Source: Devosia equisanguinis
Lineage (GTDB): Bacteria > Pseudomonadota > Alphaproteobacteria > Rhizobiales > Devosiaceae
Direction: 5' to 3'
DNA: 64,000 nt
NCBI RefSeq assembly: GCF_900631955.1
Contig: NZ_UZWD01000025.1
Location: forward strand, 169,154-233,153
Shown: piece by piece, positions 28,767 through 37,654 of the stretch
Numbering within the stretch: position 1 is the first letter of the stretch
Layout of the letters: each line of letters opens with the position of its first letter
Translations under genes and position numbers: made by a program
The notes under the pieces: model-generated
Told to the model about the DNA's origin: nothing
Databases searched by the model: none
Seen by the model: the letters and a program-made list of their open reading frames with translations, nothing else

Positions 28767-29183
28767 TTGGATTTGAAGCGGATCAACGATCACGTCAGTG
28801 TTTCCGGGCAGATCGAGCCCGATGATCTGGCAACGCTCAAAGCCCTGGGATTTGTCGCCGTCATCAATAATCGGCCGGACGGGGAATCGCCCGAACAACC
28901 GGCAGGGACTGACATCGAGGCCGCCGCCAAGGCTGCCGGGCTTGCCTATCATGCCATTCCGCTGGGACGCGAGGGGGTCAACCCCGACCTCGTCGCCAGG
29001 ACCAAGGCCGCGCTTGAGGGGAGCGATGGTCCGGTTCTGTGCTTCTGCCGGTCCGGCACCCGCTCGACCACGCTGTGGGCCTTGAGCCAGGCGGGTGAGC
29101 AATCGGCCGAGGACATCATCGCCCAGGCCGCTGAAGCCGGCTACGAAATGAGCCATCTGGCCGGGTATCTCGGCCGGAACTGA
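28767..29183 (+). CDS. TIGR01244-family phosphatase/sulfurtransferase-like protein
   Basis: This is a small cytoplasmic protein of 138 residues from the DUF442/TIGR01244 family, related to dual-specificity phosphatases and to the Blh fusion. The P-loop CFCRSGTRST carries the catalytic-type Cys and Arg, and AVINNRPDGE is the family's conserved N-terminal motif. The TTG at 28767 gives MDLKRI, the usual family N-terminus, and AGGGAG (28753-28758) lies 8 nt before it. The GTG at 28758 overlaps that site and is less likely. A substrate is not known for this group. It lies between the GGDEF-EAL gene and pyc and is probably transcribed alone. Confidence 0.82.
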   Translation: MDLKRINDHVSVSGQIEPDDLATLKALGFVAVINNRPDGESPEQPAGTDIEAAAKAAGLAYHAIPLGREGVNPDLVARTKAALEGSDGPVLCFCRSGTRSTTLWALSQAGEQSAEDIIAQAAEAGYEMSHLAGYLGRN

Positions 29184-29290
29184 CTATCTGGGAATTCGGC
29201 GTTCAGGCGGACGTCGGTCCGTTTCGTCGAGCCTTGCTGAGCCTGGCCTGATTTCAGGCCATTCGCCCCTCCTGCTCGGAATGTAAATTT

Positions 29291-32200
29291 ATGCCCATCA
29301 AGAAGATCCTCGTCGCCAATCGCAGCGAAATCGCCATTCGCGTGTTCCGCGCCGCCAACGAGCTCGGTCTCAAGACCGTTGCGGCCTATGCCGAGGAAGA
29401 CAAGCTGGCGCTGCATCGCTTCAAGGCCGACGAGGCCTATCTCATCGGCAAGGGCAAGGGCCCGGTCGAAGCCTATCTGCAGATCGACGAATATATCCGC
29501 ATCGCCCGCATTTCCGGCGCCGATGCGATCCATCCCGGCTATGGCCTGCTCTCGGAAAGCCCTGAATTCGTCGATGCCTGCGAGGATGCCGGCATTATCT
29601 TCATCGGCCCGCGTGCCCAGACCATGCGCGATCTCGGCAATAAGGTCGCCGCCCGCAACATGGCGCTGGCCTCCAATGTGCCGGTGGTTCCCGCGACCGA
29701 AGCACTGCCCGACGATCCGGAAACCATCAAGAAGCTGGCGGCCGAGATCGGCTATCCGCTGATGCTCAAAGCCTCCTGGGGTGGCGGCGGTCGCGGCATG
29801 CGCCGCATCATGGACGAAAAGACGCTGCTGTCCGAGGTTTCCGAGGGCAAGCGCGAGGCCAAGGCTGCTTTCGGCAAGGACGAGATGTATCTCGAAAAGC
29901 TGATCGAGCGGGCCCGCCATGTGGAAGTGCAGCTGATCGGCGACGACCACGGCAATCTCGTGCATCTTTATGAGCGCGACTGCTCGGTGCAGCGCCGCAA
30001 CCAGAAGGTGGTCGAGCGCGCGCCCGCGCCCTATCTCGATGACAAGGTGCGCAAGGACCTCACCGACGCCGCTGTGCGGCTGGGAAAGGCCGCCAATTAT
30101 CGCGGCGCCGGCACCGTCGAATTCCTCATGGATGCAGACACCGACAAGTTCTACTTCATCGAAGTGAACCCGCGCATCCAGGTCGAGCACACCGTCACCG
30201 AAGAGGTGACGGGGATCGACATCGTCAAGGCGCAGATCCATCTGCTCGACGGCGCTGTGATCGGTACCCCCGAATCCGGCGTCCCGCTGCAGGAAAACAT
30301 CCGCCTCAACGGCAATGCCATCCAGTGCCGCGTCACCACCGAAGACCCCGAGCAGAACTTCATTCCCGACTATGGCCGCATCACCGCCTATCGTGGTGCC
30401 ACCGGCTTCGGCGTGCGTCTCGATGGCGGCACCGCCTATTCGGGTGCGGTGATCACCCGCTATTATGATCCGCTCTTGGAAAAGGTCACCTGCTGGGCCC
30501 CGAGTGCCGACGAGGCGATTGCCCGCATGCATCGCGCCCTGCGTGAATTCCGTATTCGTGGCGTGGCGACCAATCTCGCCTTCCTCGAAAACATCATCAC
30601 CCATCCCGACTTCCTCGAGAATCGCTATACGACGCGCTTCATCGACACGACGCCGGACCTGTTCAACTTCAAGCCGCGCAAGGACCGGGCGACCAAGCTG
30701 CTGTCCTATATTGCCGACGTGACCGTGAACGGTCATCCCGAAGTGCGCGACCGTCCGCGTCCGCCTGCCGATGCTGCCGCCCCCATCGTGCCGGAATTCG
30801 AGCCGTTGACGATTATCGACGGCAGCCGCCAGGTGTTGGACCGCGATGGTCCGACGGGCCTCGCCAACTGGATGAAGGCACAGAGCCGCGTCCTTTTTAC
30901 CGACACCACCATGCGCGACGCGCATCAGTCGCTCTTGGCGACGCGCATGCGTTCTTTCGACATTACCCGCATCGCCCAGGCCTATAGCCGCGGTCTGCCC
31001 AACCTGTTCTCGCTCGAATGCTGGGGCGGGGCGACCTTCGACGTCTCCATGCGTTTCCTCAACGAGGATCCGTGGGAGCGCCTCGCCAAGGTGCGCGAAG
31101 GCGCGCCGAATATCCTGACGCAGATGCTGCTGCGCGGCTCCAATGGCGTGGGCTACACCAATTACCCCGACAATGTGGTGCAGTTCTTCGTCAAGCAGGC
31201 GGCCAAGGGCGGCGTCGATATCTTCCGCATCTTCGACTGCCTCAACTGGGTCGAAAACATGCGCGTCTCCATCGACGCGGTCGCCGCCGAAGGCAAGGTG
31301 GCCGAAGGCGCCATCTGCTATACCGGCGATCTCTTCGATCCCGATCGCAGCAAGTACGACCTCAAATACTATGTCGGCCTGGCCAAGGAACTGGAAGTCG
31401 CTGGTGTCCATGTCCTGGGCATCAAGGACATGGCCGGGCTCTTGAAGCCTGCTGCCGCCAAGAAGCTGGTCGAGGTGCTGAAGCAGGAAGTCGGCCTGCC
31501 CATCCACCTGCACACCCACGACACCTCTGGCGCCTCCGCTGCCACGGTGCTGGCGGCGGTGGCGGCCGGGGTCGACGCCGTCGACGCGGCCATGGACGCT
31601 CTCTCCTCCACAACCAGCCAGCCGACCCTTGGCTCGCTCGTAGCGGCGCTCGAGGGCGATGCCCATGATCCCGAGCTCGACGCCAAGGCGATCCGGCAGA
31701 TATCTTTCTACTGGGAAGCCGTGCGCAACCAGTATGCGGCCTTCGAGAGCAATCTCAAGGGCGGCGCTTCGGAAGTCTATCTGCACGAAATGCCAGGCGG
31801 CCAGTTCACCAATCTCAAGGAACAGGCGCGCTCGCTGGGTCTAGAAACCCGCTGGCACGAGGTCGCCCAGACCTATGCCGACGTCAACCAGATGTTCGGC
31901 GATATCGTCAAGGTGACGCCCTCTTCCAAGGTGGTCGGCGACATGGCCCTGGCCATGGTTTCGGCCGGGATCACCCGAAGCGATGTCGAAAATCCGGACA
32001 AGGACATTGCCTTCCCCGATTCGGTCGTCGGTTTCTTTGCCGGTGACTTGGGCCAGCCCCCGGGCGGCTTCCCGGAAAAACTGCAGAAGAAGGTTTTGAA
32101 GGGCAAGACCGCGCTCACCGAGCGTCCCGGTTCCTATCTCAAGCCCATTGATCTGGAAGCGGAACGCAAGAAGATCGCCGAGGAAGTCGGCCAGCCGGTC

Positions 32201-32731
32201 GACGATTTCCGCCTCGCTTCCTACCTCATGTATCCAAAGGTCTATTCGGATTTCGAAAAGACCCAGGATCGCTACGGCCCGACCGAAGTGCTGCCGACGC
32301 CGGTCTATTTCTACGGCCTCGAAGAAGGCGACGAGCTGCTCGTCGATATCGAAAAGGGCAAGACGCTGGTCGTGACCTATCAGGGTCGTGCCGAGACCAA
32401 TGAGAAGGGCGAAGTTCGCGTCTTCTTCGACCTCAATGGCCAGCCGCGCACCATTACCGTGCCGGATCGTTTGAAGGCCGGGGAGGTCAAGGTGCGCGCC
32501 AAGGCTGCTGCCGGTGACCCCAAGCAGGTCGGCGCACCCATGCCGGGTGTGATTTCGACCCTCGCCGTCAAGGAAGGCCAGAAGGTCACCGCCGGCGACG
32601 TGCTGTGCTCGATCGAAGCCATGAAGATGGAAACCGCCATCCATGCCGAAGTCGATGGCACCGTGGCGGAACTGCTGATCAAGCCCGGCGACCAGATCGA
32701 CGCCAAGGACCTGCTGGTGCGGTTGGATTGA
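29291..32731 (+). CDS. pyc: Pyruvate carboxylase
   Basis: It carboxylates pyruvate to oxaloacetate with ATP and bicarbonate, replenishing the citric acid cycle. The 1,146 residues match the full-length single-chain enzyme. A biotin carboxylase domain spans about residues 1-450, with the ATP-grasp loop GGGGRGMR near 163. A carboxyltransferase barrel runs from about 530 to 800, beginning with DTTMRDAHQSLLATRMR, with metal-ligand HLHTHDT. It continues through the PC/OADA domain to a biotinyl domain. EAMKMET (1109-1115) carries the biotinylated Lys1112. ATG 29291 has GGA about 10 nt upstream. The gene is monocistronic, ending at a strong terminator. Confidence 0.97.
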   Translation: MPIKKILVANRSEIAIRVFRAANELGLKTVAAYAEEDKLALHRFKADEAYLIGKGKGPVEAYLQIDEYIRIARISGADAIHPGYGLLSESPEFVDACEDAGIIFIGPRAQTMRDLGNKVAARNMALASNVPVVPATEALPDDPETIKKLAAEIGYPLMLKASWGGGGRGMRRIMDEKTLLSEVSEGKREAKAAFGKDEMYLEKLIERARHVEVQLIGDDHGNLVHLYERDCSVQRRNQKVVERAPAPYLDDKVRKDLTDAAVRLGKAANYRGAGTVEFLMDADTDKFYFIEVNPRIQVEHTVTEEVTGIDIVKAQIHLLDGAVIGTPESGVPLQENIRLNGNAIQCRVTTEDPEQNFIPDYGRITAYRGATGFGVRLDGGTAYSGAVITRYYDPLLEKVTCWAPSADEAIARMHRALREFRIRGVATNLAFLENIITHPDFLENRYTTRFIDTTPDLFNFKPRKDRATKLLSYIADVTVNGHPEVRDRPRPPADAAAPIVPEFEPLTIIDGSRQVLDRDGPTGLANWMKAQSRVLFTDTTMRDAHQSLLATRMRSFDITRIAQAYSRGLPNLFSLECWGGATFDVSMRFLNEDPWERLAKVREGAPNILTQMLLRGSNGVGYTNYPDNVVQFFVKQAAKGGVDIFRIFDCLNWVENMRVSIDAVAAEGKVAEGAICYTGDLFDPDRSKYDLKYYVGLAKELEVAGVHVLGIKDMAGLLKPAAAKKLVEVLKQEVGLPIHLHTHDTSGASAATVLAAVAAGVDAVDAAMDALSSTTSQPTLGSLVAALEGDAHDPELDAKAIRQISFYWEAVRNQYAAFESNLKGGASEVYLHEMPGGQFTNLKEQARSLGLETRWHEVAQTYADVNQMFGDIVKVTPSSKVVGDMALAMVSAGITRSDVENPDKDIAFPDSVVGFFAGDLGQPPGGFPEKLQKKVLKGKTALTERPGSYLKPIDLEAERKKIAEEVGQPVDDFRLASYLMYPKVYSDFEKTQDRYGPTEVLPTPVYFYGLEEGDELLVDIEKGKTLVVTYQGRAETNEKGEVRVFFDLNGQPRTITVPDRLKAGEVKVRAKAAAGDPKQVGAPMPGVISTLAVKEGQKVTAGDVLCSIEAMKMETAIHAEVDGTVAELLIKPGDQIDAKDLLVRLD

Positions 32732-32770
32732 TTTCCAACCCCGTGGCCGTACAAGCCAGCGCCTAAAAGC

Positions 32771-32797
32771 AAAGGCCCGGAGCGATCCGGGCCTTTT
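32771..32797. terminator. Bidirectional terminator between pyc and DUF1232 gene
   Basis: A perfect 11-bp stem, AAAGGCCCGGA (32771-32781) with TCCGGGCCTTT (32786-32796), has a GCGA loop and T/A flanks on both sides. Confidence 0.9.
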
Positions 32798-32821
32798 CCT
32801 TATCGGTGTCAGAAGCGGCGG

Positions 32822-33121
32822 TTACATCCGCCGCGCATGGCCGTCGACGGTCTTGCCATACTTGCCGGCATAGGCGCGGGCCGGAACCGGCAGGCGGCTG
32901 ACGATCCAGCTGACCATCAGCGGGATGAGGACGATATCGTCCACCCAGCCGAGCAGGGGAATGACATCGGGGATGATGTCGAAGGGATTGACCAGATAGA
33001 AAGCGGCAAACAGCGTCGCCGCCTTGAGATAGAGCGGGGTCTCGCGCGCCCAGAAAGCGGTCCAGAGCTGCACGACTTCCTTGCGGAAGAGAAAAATGCG
33101 GGGAAGGAGCCTGTTCATCAT
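32822..33121 (-). CDS. DUF1232 small membrane protein
   Basis: This is a 99-residue protein of the YkvA/DUF1232 family. The conserved core LVNPFDIIPDVIPLLGWVDD is present and flanked by hydrophobic stretches, so it is a small membrane or membrane-associated protein. Function is unknown in the family. ATG 33121 is preferred, with ATG 33118 adjacent; an in-frame upstream start at 33151 lies too far into the intergenic region to prefer. It is convergent with pyc. A diverged copy of the repeat near 2461 sits about 130 bp upstream. Confidence 0.85.
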   Translation of the reverse strand: MMNRLLPRIFLFRKEVVQLWTAFWARETPLYLKAATLFAAFYLVNPFDIIPDVIPLLGWVDDIVLIPLMVSWIVSRLPVPARAYAGKYGKTVDGHARRM

Positions 33122-33565
33122 GCTCAATAAATGGCCCCGCGCTGCTCGCATTCAAGATCATGCCGATCACGATTTTGGCGATGACATCTTCCCGATCCGG
33201 GACAGTTTCGACCTGCGGTCGTCGGCGCCGTTAACGCAGCGATCAAAACCGGAACGAACAGAGACAGAATCGCGGCAAGGCGCGCAATCGTGCTTTGTTC
33301 ACCGCCAGATATGGTGTGGCGCCGAACCCTTACCCACAAGCGCCGGACGCTGTGCCGGCAATGCGCCAAAAATTGGCGAAAACCCGTTCATCAGGGTCAA
33401 CAAAGGGTAAATTTCGGACCTCGAGGCGGCTTTCCTGCCAAGCTCTTTCGGTTCCAGGCCGGCGGGGTACGGTGCCCATTAACGATTTGCCCCAGGCCTT
33501 GCGGGACCCGGGGCAGATAAAATTGGCAAAAAAGGCTTTGACCGTCCGAAATCGGGACAGCCGGA
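33122..33565. other. Intergenic region between two minus-strand genes
   Basis: No convincing gene is present. It holds repeat copy 2 (33252-33400). A hairpin-like TGCCCC...GGGGCA segment lies at about 33490-33517. An A-run at 33529-33534, read as T-run on the minus strand, may be part of the terminator for the DUF3108 gene. Confidence 0.5.
33252..33400. repeat. Diverged intergenic repeat, copy 2
   Basis: This is the partner of the copy at 2461-2620. Shared words in the same order are GAACGAA (33252), GCTTTGTTCACC (33292-33303), TGGTG, CACAAGCG and CGCCAAAA. Its core has an imperfect CGCCA...TGGCG inverted repeat in place of the perfect hairpin of copy 1. The GAAC-N7-GAAT word at its left end (33256-33270) is one base from the alphaproteobacterial SOS-box form. 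Confidence 0.5.
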
Positions 33566-34342
33566 TCAGGAGCTGGCGCTGACCAGCACCATGGAAAGGT
33601 CGCCGGCCGAAGTGCCGAGCAGCACGCGATAGGGGATGAAATAGCCGGTTGCGCCCAGGGGTGCGAACCAGACCAGGATGCGGCTGGTATCGGCAAGATA
33701 GGTGGTCATCTCGGACGAGGCATAGTGCCCCGAAATCGGCTGGTACTTGATTGAACACAGCACCACCGGACCCTGATAGCCGGTGCGCGGCGAGGTGGCC
33801 TCATCGGTCTTGACGAAGCTCATGGCCAGATTGAAACGCTCCACACCGGTAAAGATGTTCATGCGCCGCTCGCAGATGGACTTGTCGAGCGCACCGGCCT
33901 TGATGACGAAGGCGGAGACGAAATCACCCACCCCGGTTAGATGGCTGCGCTCCAGCGCCACCCGATCCCAGCTGTCGAGCACCGGGGGATCGACCTTGAA
34001 GGCGGAGACTGACTTGTTGGCAAAGCTGACGGTGACGTCGAAAGTTTCGCCATTGGCCTTGGTCTGGAGATCGAAACTATCGGCAACCAGGCTATTGCCG
34101 GCCGAATTGCCGCTGGCGCTGGCCTTGGCGGTGCCGCTGGCCACCAGTGTTCCGAGGCCGGCGACATTGGCATTCACATCGAGATCGTAGCGACGCCCGG
34201 TGTCGTTGAGATCGACCTGCATGCGCGCCACATTGATGCCGCCCAGCGTCAGGACATAATTGGCGCTGGCCTTGGTCTGGGCCAGTGCGGGATGGGCCAG
34301 GCCGAGAAAGGCGATGGCGGTAGCAAGGGTGGATCGGATCAA
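33566..34342 (-). CDS. DUF3108 exported protein
   Basis: This is a 258-residue exported protein with a signal peptide (MIRSTLATAIAFLGLAHPALA). A DUF3108-type beta-rich body follows, with NYVLTLGGINVARMQVDL near the mature N-terminus and YQGPVVLCSIKYQPISGHY. DUF3108 proteins are periplasmic and of unknown role. A TTG start at 34342 is inferred because it gives the signal peptide directly and no in-frame ATG lies nearby upstream. The gene is divergent from rpmB. Confidence 0.82.
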   Translation of the reverse strand: MIRSTLATAIAFLGLAHPALAQTKASANYVLTLGGINVARMQVDLNDTGRRYDLDVNANVAGLGTLVASGTAKASASGNSAGNSLVADSFDLQTKANGETFDVTVSFANKSVSAFKVDPPVLDSWDRVALERSHLTGVGDFVSAFVIKAGALDKSICERRMNIFTGVERFNLAMSFVKTDEATSPRTGYQGPVVLCSIKYQPISGHYASSEMTTYLADTSRILVWFAPLGATGYFIPYRVLLGTSAGDLSMVLVSASS

Positions 34343-34472
34343 GGCAATCTGCTCATATGCTATACACCCACCGGTGACGCTTCCGGGCGGGGCGAATCAG
34401 ACAATCGGCTCCACGGTGCCGACAGCAAAAGGCGCTGGCAAGGCGCTCTCGGGCCTTTGAGGCCGCATTTGC

Positions 34473-34501
34473 TTGACGGCAAGGGCCTAAGGCTCTAAAG
34501 A
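34473..34501 (+). promoter_or_regulatory. rpmB: Probable sigma-70 promoter of rpmB
   Basis: TTGACG (34473-34478) and TAAAGA (34496-34501) are separated by exactly 17 bp and lie 80 bp upstream of rpmB. The -10 match is only moderate. Confidence 0.45.
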
Positions 34502-34580
34502 CCGCCCCATTCAACACAACCGAGGCCCGTTGCGGGATCGCCCGCCACGCAGGACCTTTACACAAACAGGATATATTCAC

Positions 34581-34865
34581 ATGGCACGTCGCTGCGAACT
34601 GACCGGCAAGGGCGTTATGGTGGGCAACAATGTTTCCCACGCTCTCAACCGTACCCGTCGTCGTTTCCTCCCGAACCTCGTCAACGTCACCCTGCTGTCC
34701 GACGCGCTGAACCGTCCGGTCAAGCTGCGCATCTCTGCCGCTGCCCTGCGCTCGGTCGAGCATCGCGGTGGCCTCGATGCATTCCTGATCAAGCAGGACG
34801 ACGCCGATCTGAGCCCCCTGGCTCTGGGCATCAAGAAGGAAGTGCGCGCCGCCCTCGCCGGCTGA
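34581..34865 (+). CDS. rpmB: 50S ribosomal protein L28
   Basis: This is a component of the large ribosomal subunit, 94 residues. The typical N-terminus [20 protein letters not shown] and the [10 protein letters not shown] motif identify alphaproteobacterial L28. AGGA lies about 10 nt before ATG 34581. It is monocistronic, with a promoter candidate upstream and a strong terminator downstream. It lacks the CxxC zinc motif seen in some L28 proteins. Confidence 0.97.
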   Translation: MARRCELTGKGVMVGNNVSHALNRTRRRFLPNLVNVTLLSDALNRPVKLRISAAALRSVEHRGGLDAFLIKQDDADLSPLALGIKKEVRAALAG

Positions 34866-34887
34866 GCCTTTCCGGATTAAAGTTTTT

Positions 34888-34927
34888 GGCCGCGTGGCGC
34901 CCCGGTGCCGCGCGGCCTTTGTTTTTT
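34888..34927 (+). terminator. Rho-independent terminator after rpmB
   Basis: GGCCGCG (34888-34894) pairs with CGCGGCC (34911-34917) plus an inner GGC/GCC pair, followed by TTTGTTTTTT. Confidence 0.85.
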
Positions 34928-35002
34928 GAAGGGGTGCTTCGTGCCCCGACATCATCCGCGCCGGTCTTTTGCCGGAACGCGGCTCATAGAAGGTACAGTC
35001 TG

Positions 35003-35641
35003 ATGCTGTCTCGTTTCCTCGCGGCCGTGGTCGCCATGGTGGCCATTGTCGCCGCTTCCAATTTTCTCGTGCAGTTTCCGGTCGATGTGACCCTGGGCAG
35101 CGTGCATGTGGGCGAAATCCTCACCTGGGGCGCCTTTACCTATCCGGTCGCTTTCCTTGTCACCGACCTCTCCAACCGCACCTTTGGTCCAGCCAAGGCC
35201 CGTCTGGTCGTGGTCGCCGGCTTTGTCGTCGCCGTGCTACTGTCGATCTGGCTGGCCACTCCGCGCATCGCCATCGCCTCCGGCACGGCCTTCCTCGTCG
35301 CGCAATTGCTCGATGTGTCGATCTTCCATCGCCTGCGCCACGGCGCCTGGTGGCATGCGCCGATGTTTTCCTCGCTGGTGAGTTCGGCGCTTGATACCGC
35401 CATCTTCTTCACCCTCGCCATGGCCCCGGCCTTTGCCGGCATCGACACATTCTTCGGGATGGAAGATTCCTCTCTGCCGTTCCCGGCGCAGCTTTTGGGT
35501 GTGGGCCCCGAAGTCGAGCTCTGGCAGTCCCTGGCGCTGGGCGATTTCCTGGTCAAGCTGGTGCTCGCCGTGGTGATGCTGGCGCCCTACAAGACCATTC
35601 GCGACCTGCTATTGCCGCATCTGCCGGCCAGCGCGCGCTGA
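35003..35641 (+). CDS. Queuosine-precursor transporter, VUT/YhhQ family
   Basis: This is an integral membrane protein of 212 residues with about six membrane segments, of the YhhQ/QPTR (VUT) family. E. coli YhhQ imports 7-deazaguanine queuosine precursors such as preQ0/preQ1. Family landmarks are FTYPVAFLVTDLSNRTFGP near residues 50-68 and LDVSIFHRLRHGAWWHAP. ATG 35003 has AAGG 9 nt upstream. The gene stands alone, and no preQ1 riboswitch was recognised in its short leader. Confidence 0.85.
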   Translation: MLSRFLAAVVAMVAIVAASNFLVQFPVDVTLGSVHVGEILTWGAFTYPVAFLVTDLSNRTFGPAKARLVVVAGFVVAVLLSIWLATPRIAIASGTAFLVAQLLDVSIFHRLRHGAWWHAPMFSSLVSSALDTAIFFTLAMAPAFAGIDTFFGMEDSSLPFPAQLLGVGPEVELWQSLALGDFLVKLVLAVVMLAPYKTIRDLLLPHLPASAR

Positions 35642-35680
35642 GAACGTCCGATACAAGGCGGCATCAGCGCTGCCTTGTGT

Positions 35681-36511
35681 CTAGGACTTGTCGCCGAGCA
35701 TCTGGGTCATGCTGACCTTGGCGCTGCCGGGCCGCAGCGGCTTCTGCTGGCTTTCATGCGGCACCCAGCCGGCGATCCAGACGATCTCCAGCGTGGCGCG
35801 AATACGCCCATCGGCATCGGCGTCCTTCTGGGCATAGGCCTCCGCCGCCGCCGCGAGCAAAGTGCGGGTGGCAAAGCGCCGTGGCCGGTCGACCAGCGGA
35901 TTGGCGGCGCCCAGCGCCTTGAGTTCGGCCATCAGCGCAAACGGGGTGCCATAGCGCACCACATGGGTTTCGACATCGGCCACCGGCAAGGCAAAGCCGG
36001 CACGCTGCAGCAAAGCCCCGGCGTCGCGTACCTGCACCATGGGCGCGATGCGGGCGGAGGCGCCGCCCGATATGGCGAGGTCGGCACTCAGGAAGGCCTC
36101 GCGCAGTTCGGTGAGGCTTTCGCCGCCGATAAAGGCGGCCATCAACAGCCCATCAGGCGCCAGTTGCGCCCGCAGCCGCGCCAGATGGCCGGGCACATCG
36201 TCCACCGCCTGCAGGTGCAGCAGTGAGATGATGAGATCGTGCGGCCCCTCAGGCACATCCGGAAATTCGGTACCGGAAAAGGCCTCGACCACGCTTAGGT
36301 TGACCGGCCCACTGCCGGTATGGAGCGTTTTCGGCAGGCGATCGGCATCCGGCCCGATCAGCACTGCGCGCGAAAAGGCGCGCATATGCGCACCCAACCG
36401 GTCGGCCAGATCGTCGAGCACGAGGTCGAGCACGAAATTGTCGCTGGCCGGGCGGCGCTGGAGATTGCGGGCGATCTGGGCGGGGTCGAACAGGCGGGGC
36501 AGCTGGGACAT
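35681..36511 (-). CDS. SAM-dependent methyltransferase-like protein (BioC/NDUFAF5-like)
   Basis: This is a 276-residue protein resembling the alphaproteobacterial homologues of NDUFAF5. The characteristic N-terminus MSQLPRLFDPAQIARNLQRR precedes a class I methyltransferase fold. The glycine-rich SAM loop appears degenerate: VLIGPDADRLPKTL stands where VLDLGCGxG is usual. A motif DLIISLLHLQAVDD and a late KVSMTQMLGDKS tail complete it. NDUFAF5 hydroxylates or modifies a complex I subunit, but the role of the bacterial protein is uncertain. ATG 36511 is chosen because upstream in-frame sequence lacks similarity. It is divergent from comF with 46 bp between the starts. Confidence 0.75.
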   Translation of the reverse strand: MSQLPRLFDPAQIARNLQRRPASDNFVLDLVLDDLADRLGAHMRAFSRAVLIGPDADRLPKTLHTGSGPVNLSVVEAFSGTEFPDVPEGPHDLIISLLHLQAVDDVPGHLARLRAQLAPDGLLMAAFIGGESLTELREAFLSADLAISGGASARIAPMVQVRDAGALLQRAGFALPVADVETHVVRYGTPFALMAELKALGAANPLVDRPRRFATRTLLAAAAEAYAQKDADADGRIRATLEIVWIAGWVPHESQQKPLRPGSAKVSMTQMLGDKS

Positions 36512-36557
36512 GGTTGGGCTTTCGCCGGGGCTGGCCAAAGGGGCTGGACGTGGCAAT

Positions 36558-37364
36558 ATGGTGCTTATGGAGAGCGGGGCGCGCGAAGTCAAAGCCGGGT
36601 TTGGAGCTGCAGCGCTGGGTGCGGGCCTCGCCCGGCTTGGCACCATGGTTCTCGACCAGCTCTACCCGCCCTGCTGTGCCGGTTGCGGCGTGCCGCTGAT
36701 GGGCGATGATGGGCTCTGCGCCCGCTGCTTTGTTGCCCTGCGCCCGATCACCGCGCCCTATTGTCCGGTGCTGGGCCTGCCCTTCGAGGTCGATCTTGGT
36801 GCGGAGGCGCGTTCGGCTGAAGCGCTGGCCGACCCGCCACCCTTCGAGCGGGCCCGGGCTGCCGTGCAATATGGCGAGGTGGCCGGCACGCTGGTCAGCC
36901 GGCTCAAATATGGCGACCGTCCCGAACTGGCGCGGCTTTGCGCCAGGTTGATGGTCGGGGCAGGCGCCGATTTCTGGGCCGACAAGCCAGTGCTGGTGCC
37001 GGTGCCGCTGCATGCCAGCCGGCTGCGCTTTCGCCGCTACAACCAGTCCATGCTTCTCGCGCGCGAGATCGCCCATTTGGTGGGCCTGAGGGTCGATCCG
37101 CATCTGGTGCGCCGCAAGCGCCGGACCCGACAGCAGGTCGGCCTTTCCGAAGACGGCCGGGCGCGCAATGTGCAGGGGGCGTTCGAAGCCCATCCCCAGC
37201 TGCTGGAACGGTTGCGCGGAAGCCGGGTTGTGCTGGTCGACGATGTCTATACCACCGGCGCGACGGTCAAGGCGGCGACGCGCGCCTTGCGCAAAGCCGG
37301 CGTCACGCAAGTCGATGTGCTTACCTTTGCCCGCGTTGTCATCGGGCAGGATGTGACCATATAA
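36558..37364 (+). CDS. comF: ComF-family phosphoribosyltransferase-like protein
   Basis: This is a 268-residue ComF/GntX homologue. An N-terminal zinc-ribbon-like Cys cluster, CCAGCGVPLMGDDGLCARC, lies at about residues 36-54. The phosphoribosyltransferase fold has the PRPP-binding loop VVLVDDVYTTGATV near residues 228-241. ComF is needed for DNA uptake in naturally competent bacteria and GntX for use of DNA as a nutrient; the biochemical role is unclear. ATG 36558 is assigned by position, and ATG 36567 is a near alternative. A glutaredoxin gene follows after 30 bp. Confidence 0.88.
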   Translation: MVLMESGAREVKAGFGAAALGAGLARLGTMVLDQLYPPCCAGCGVPLMGDDGLCARCFVALRPITAPYCPVLGLPFEVDLGAEARSAEALADPPPFERARAAVQYGEVAGTLVSRLKYGDRPELARLCARLMVGAGADFWADKPVLVPVPLHASRLRFRRYNQSMLLAREIAHLVGLRVDPHLVRRKRRTRQQVGLSEDGRARNVQGAFEAHPQLLERLRGSRVVLVDDVYTTGATVKAATRALRKAGVTQVDVLTFARVVIGQDVTI

Positions 37365-37394
37365 GACCACAGAGAACCAATGGCGGAGCCCGAA

Positions 37395-37649
37395 ATGGCC
37401 AAGGTCGAAATCTACACTACCCCAACCTGCCCCTATTGCCACGCCGCCAAGGCGCTGCTGGCGGACAAGGGCGTCGACTATACCGAAATCACCGTACTCG
37501 ATCCGGCCCTGCGCGAGGCGATGACAGCGCGCGCCAATGGCCGCCGCACCGTGCCGCAGATCTTTATCGGCACCACCCATGTGGGCGGTTATGACGACAT
37601 GGCTGCGCTCGATCGTCAGGGCGGCCTCGACCCCTTGCTGGCCCAGTAG
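37395..37649 (+). CDS. grxC: Glutaredoxin 3
   Basis: This is a cytoplasmic dithiol glutaredoxin of 84 residues that uses glutathione to reduce disulphides. The active site is CPYC (residues 12-15). The TVPQIFI cis-proline loop and GGYDDM glutathione-binding turn are present. ATG 37395 gives the usual MAKVEIYTTPTCPYC start and has GGAG 7 nt upstream; ATG 37380 would add five residues. It lies in a tight run comF-grxC-nitrilase, which fits one operon. Confidence 0.95.
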   Translation: MAKVEIYTTPTCPYCHAAKALLADKGVDYTEITVLDPALREAMTARANGRRTVPQIFIGTTHVGGYDDMAALDRQGGLDPLLAQ

Positions 37650-37654
37650 GCATC

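Noticed and set aside
29141..31786. Long minus-strand frame opposite pyc, and a similar one opposite clpB (57940-60039)
   Set aside because: They are antisense shadows with no recognisable domain or ribosome site. The plus strand encodes full-length conserved enzymes.
34928..35002. preQ1 riboswitch ahead of the YhhQ-like gene
   Set aside because: Only a simple hairpin (GGGGTGC-TTC-GTGCCCC) is present; the A-rich tail and pseudoknot of preQ1 aptamers are missing.
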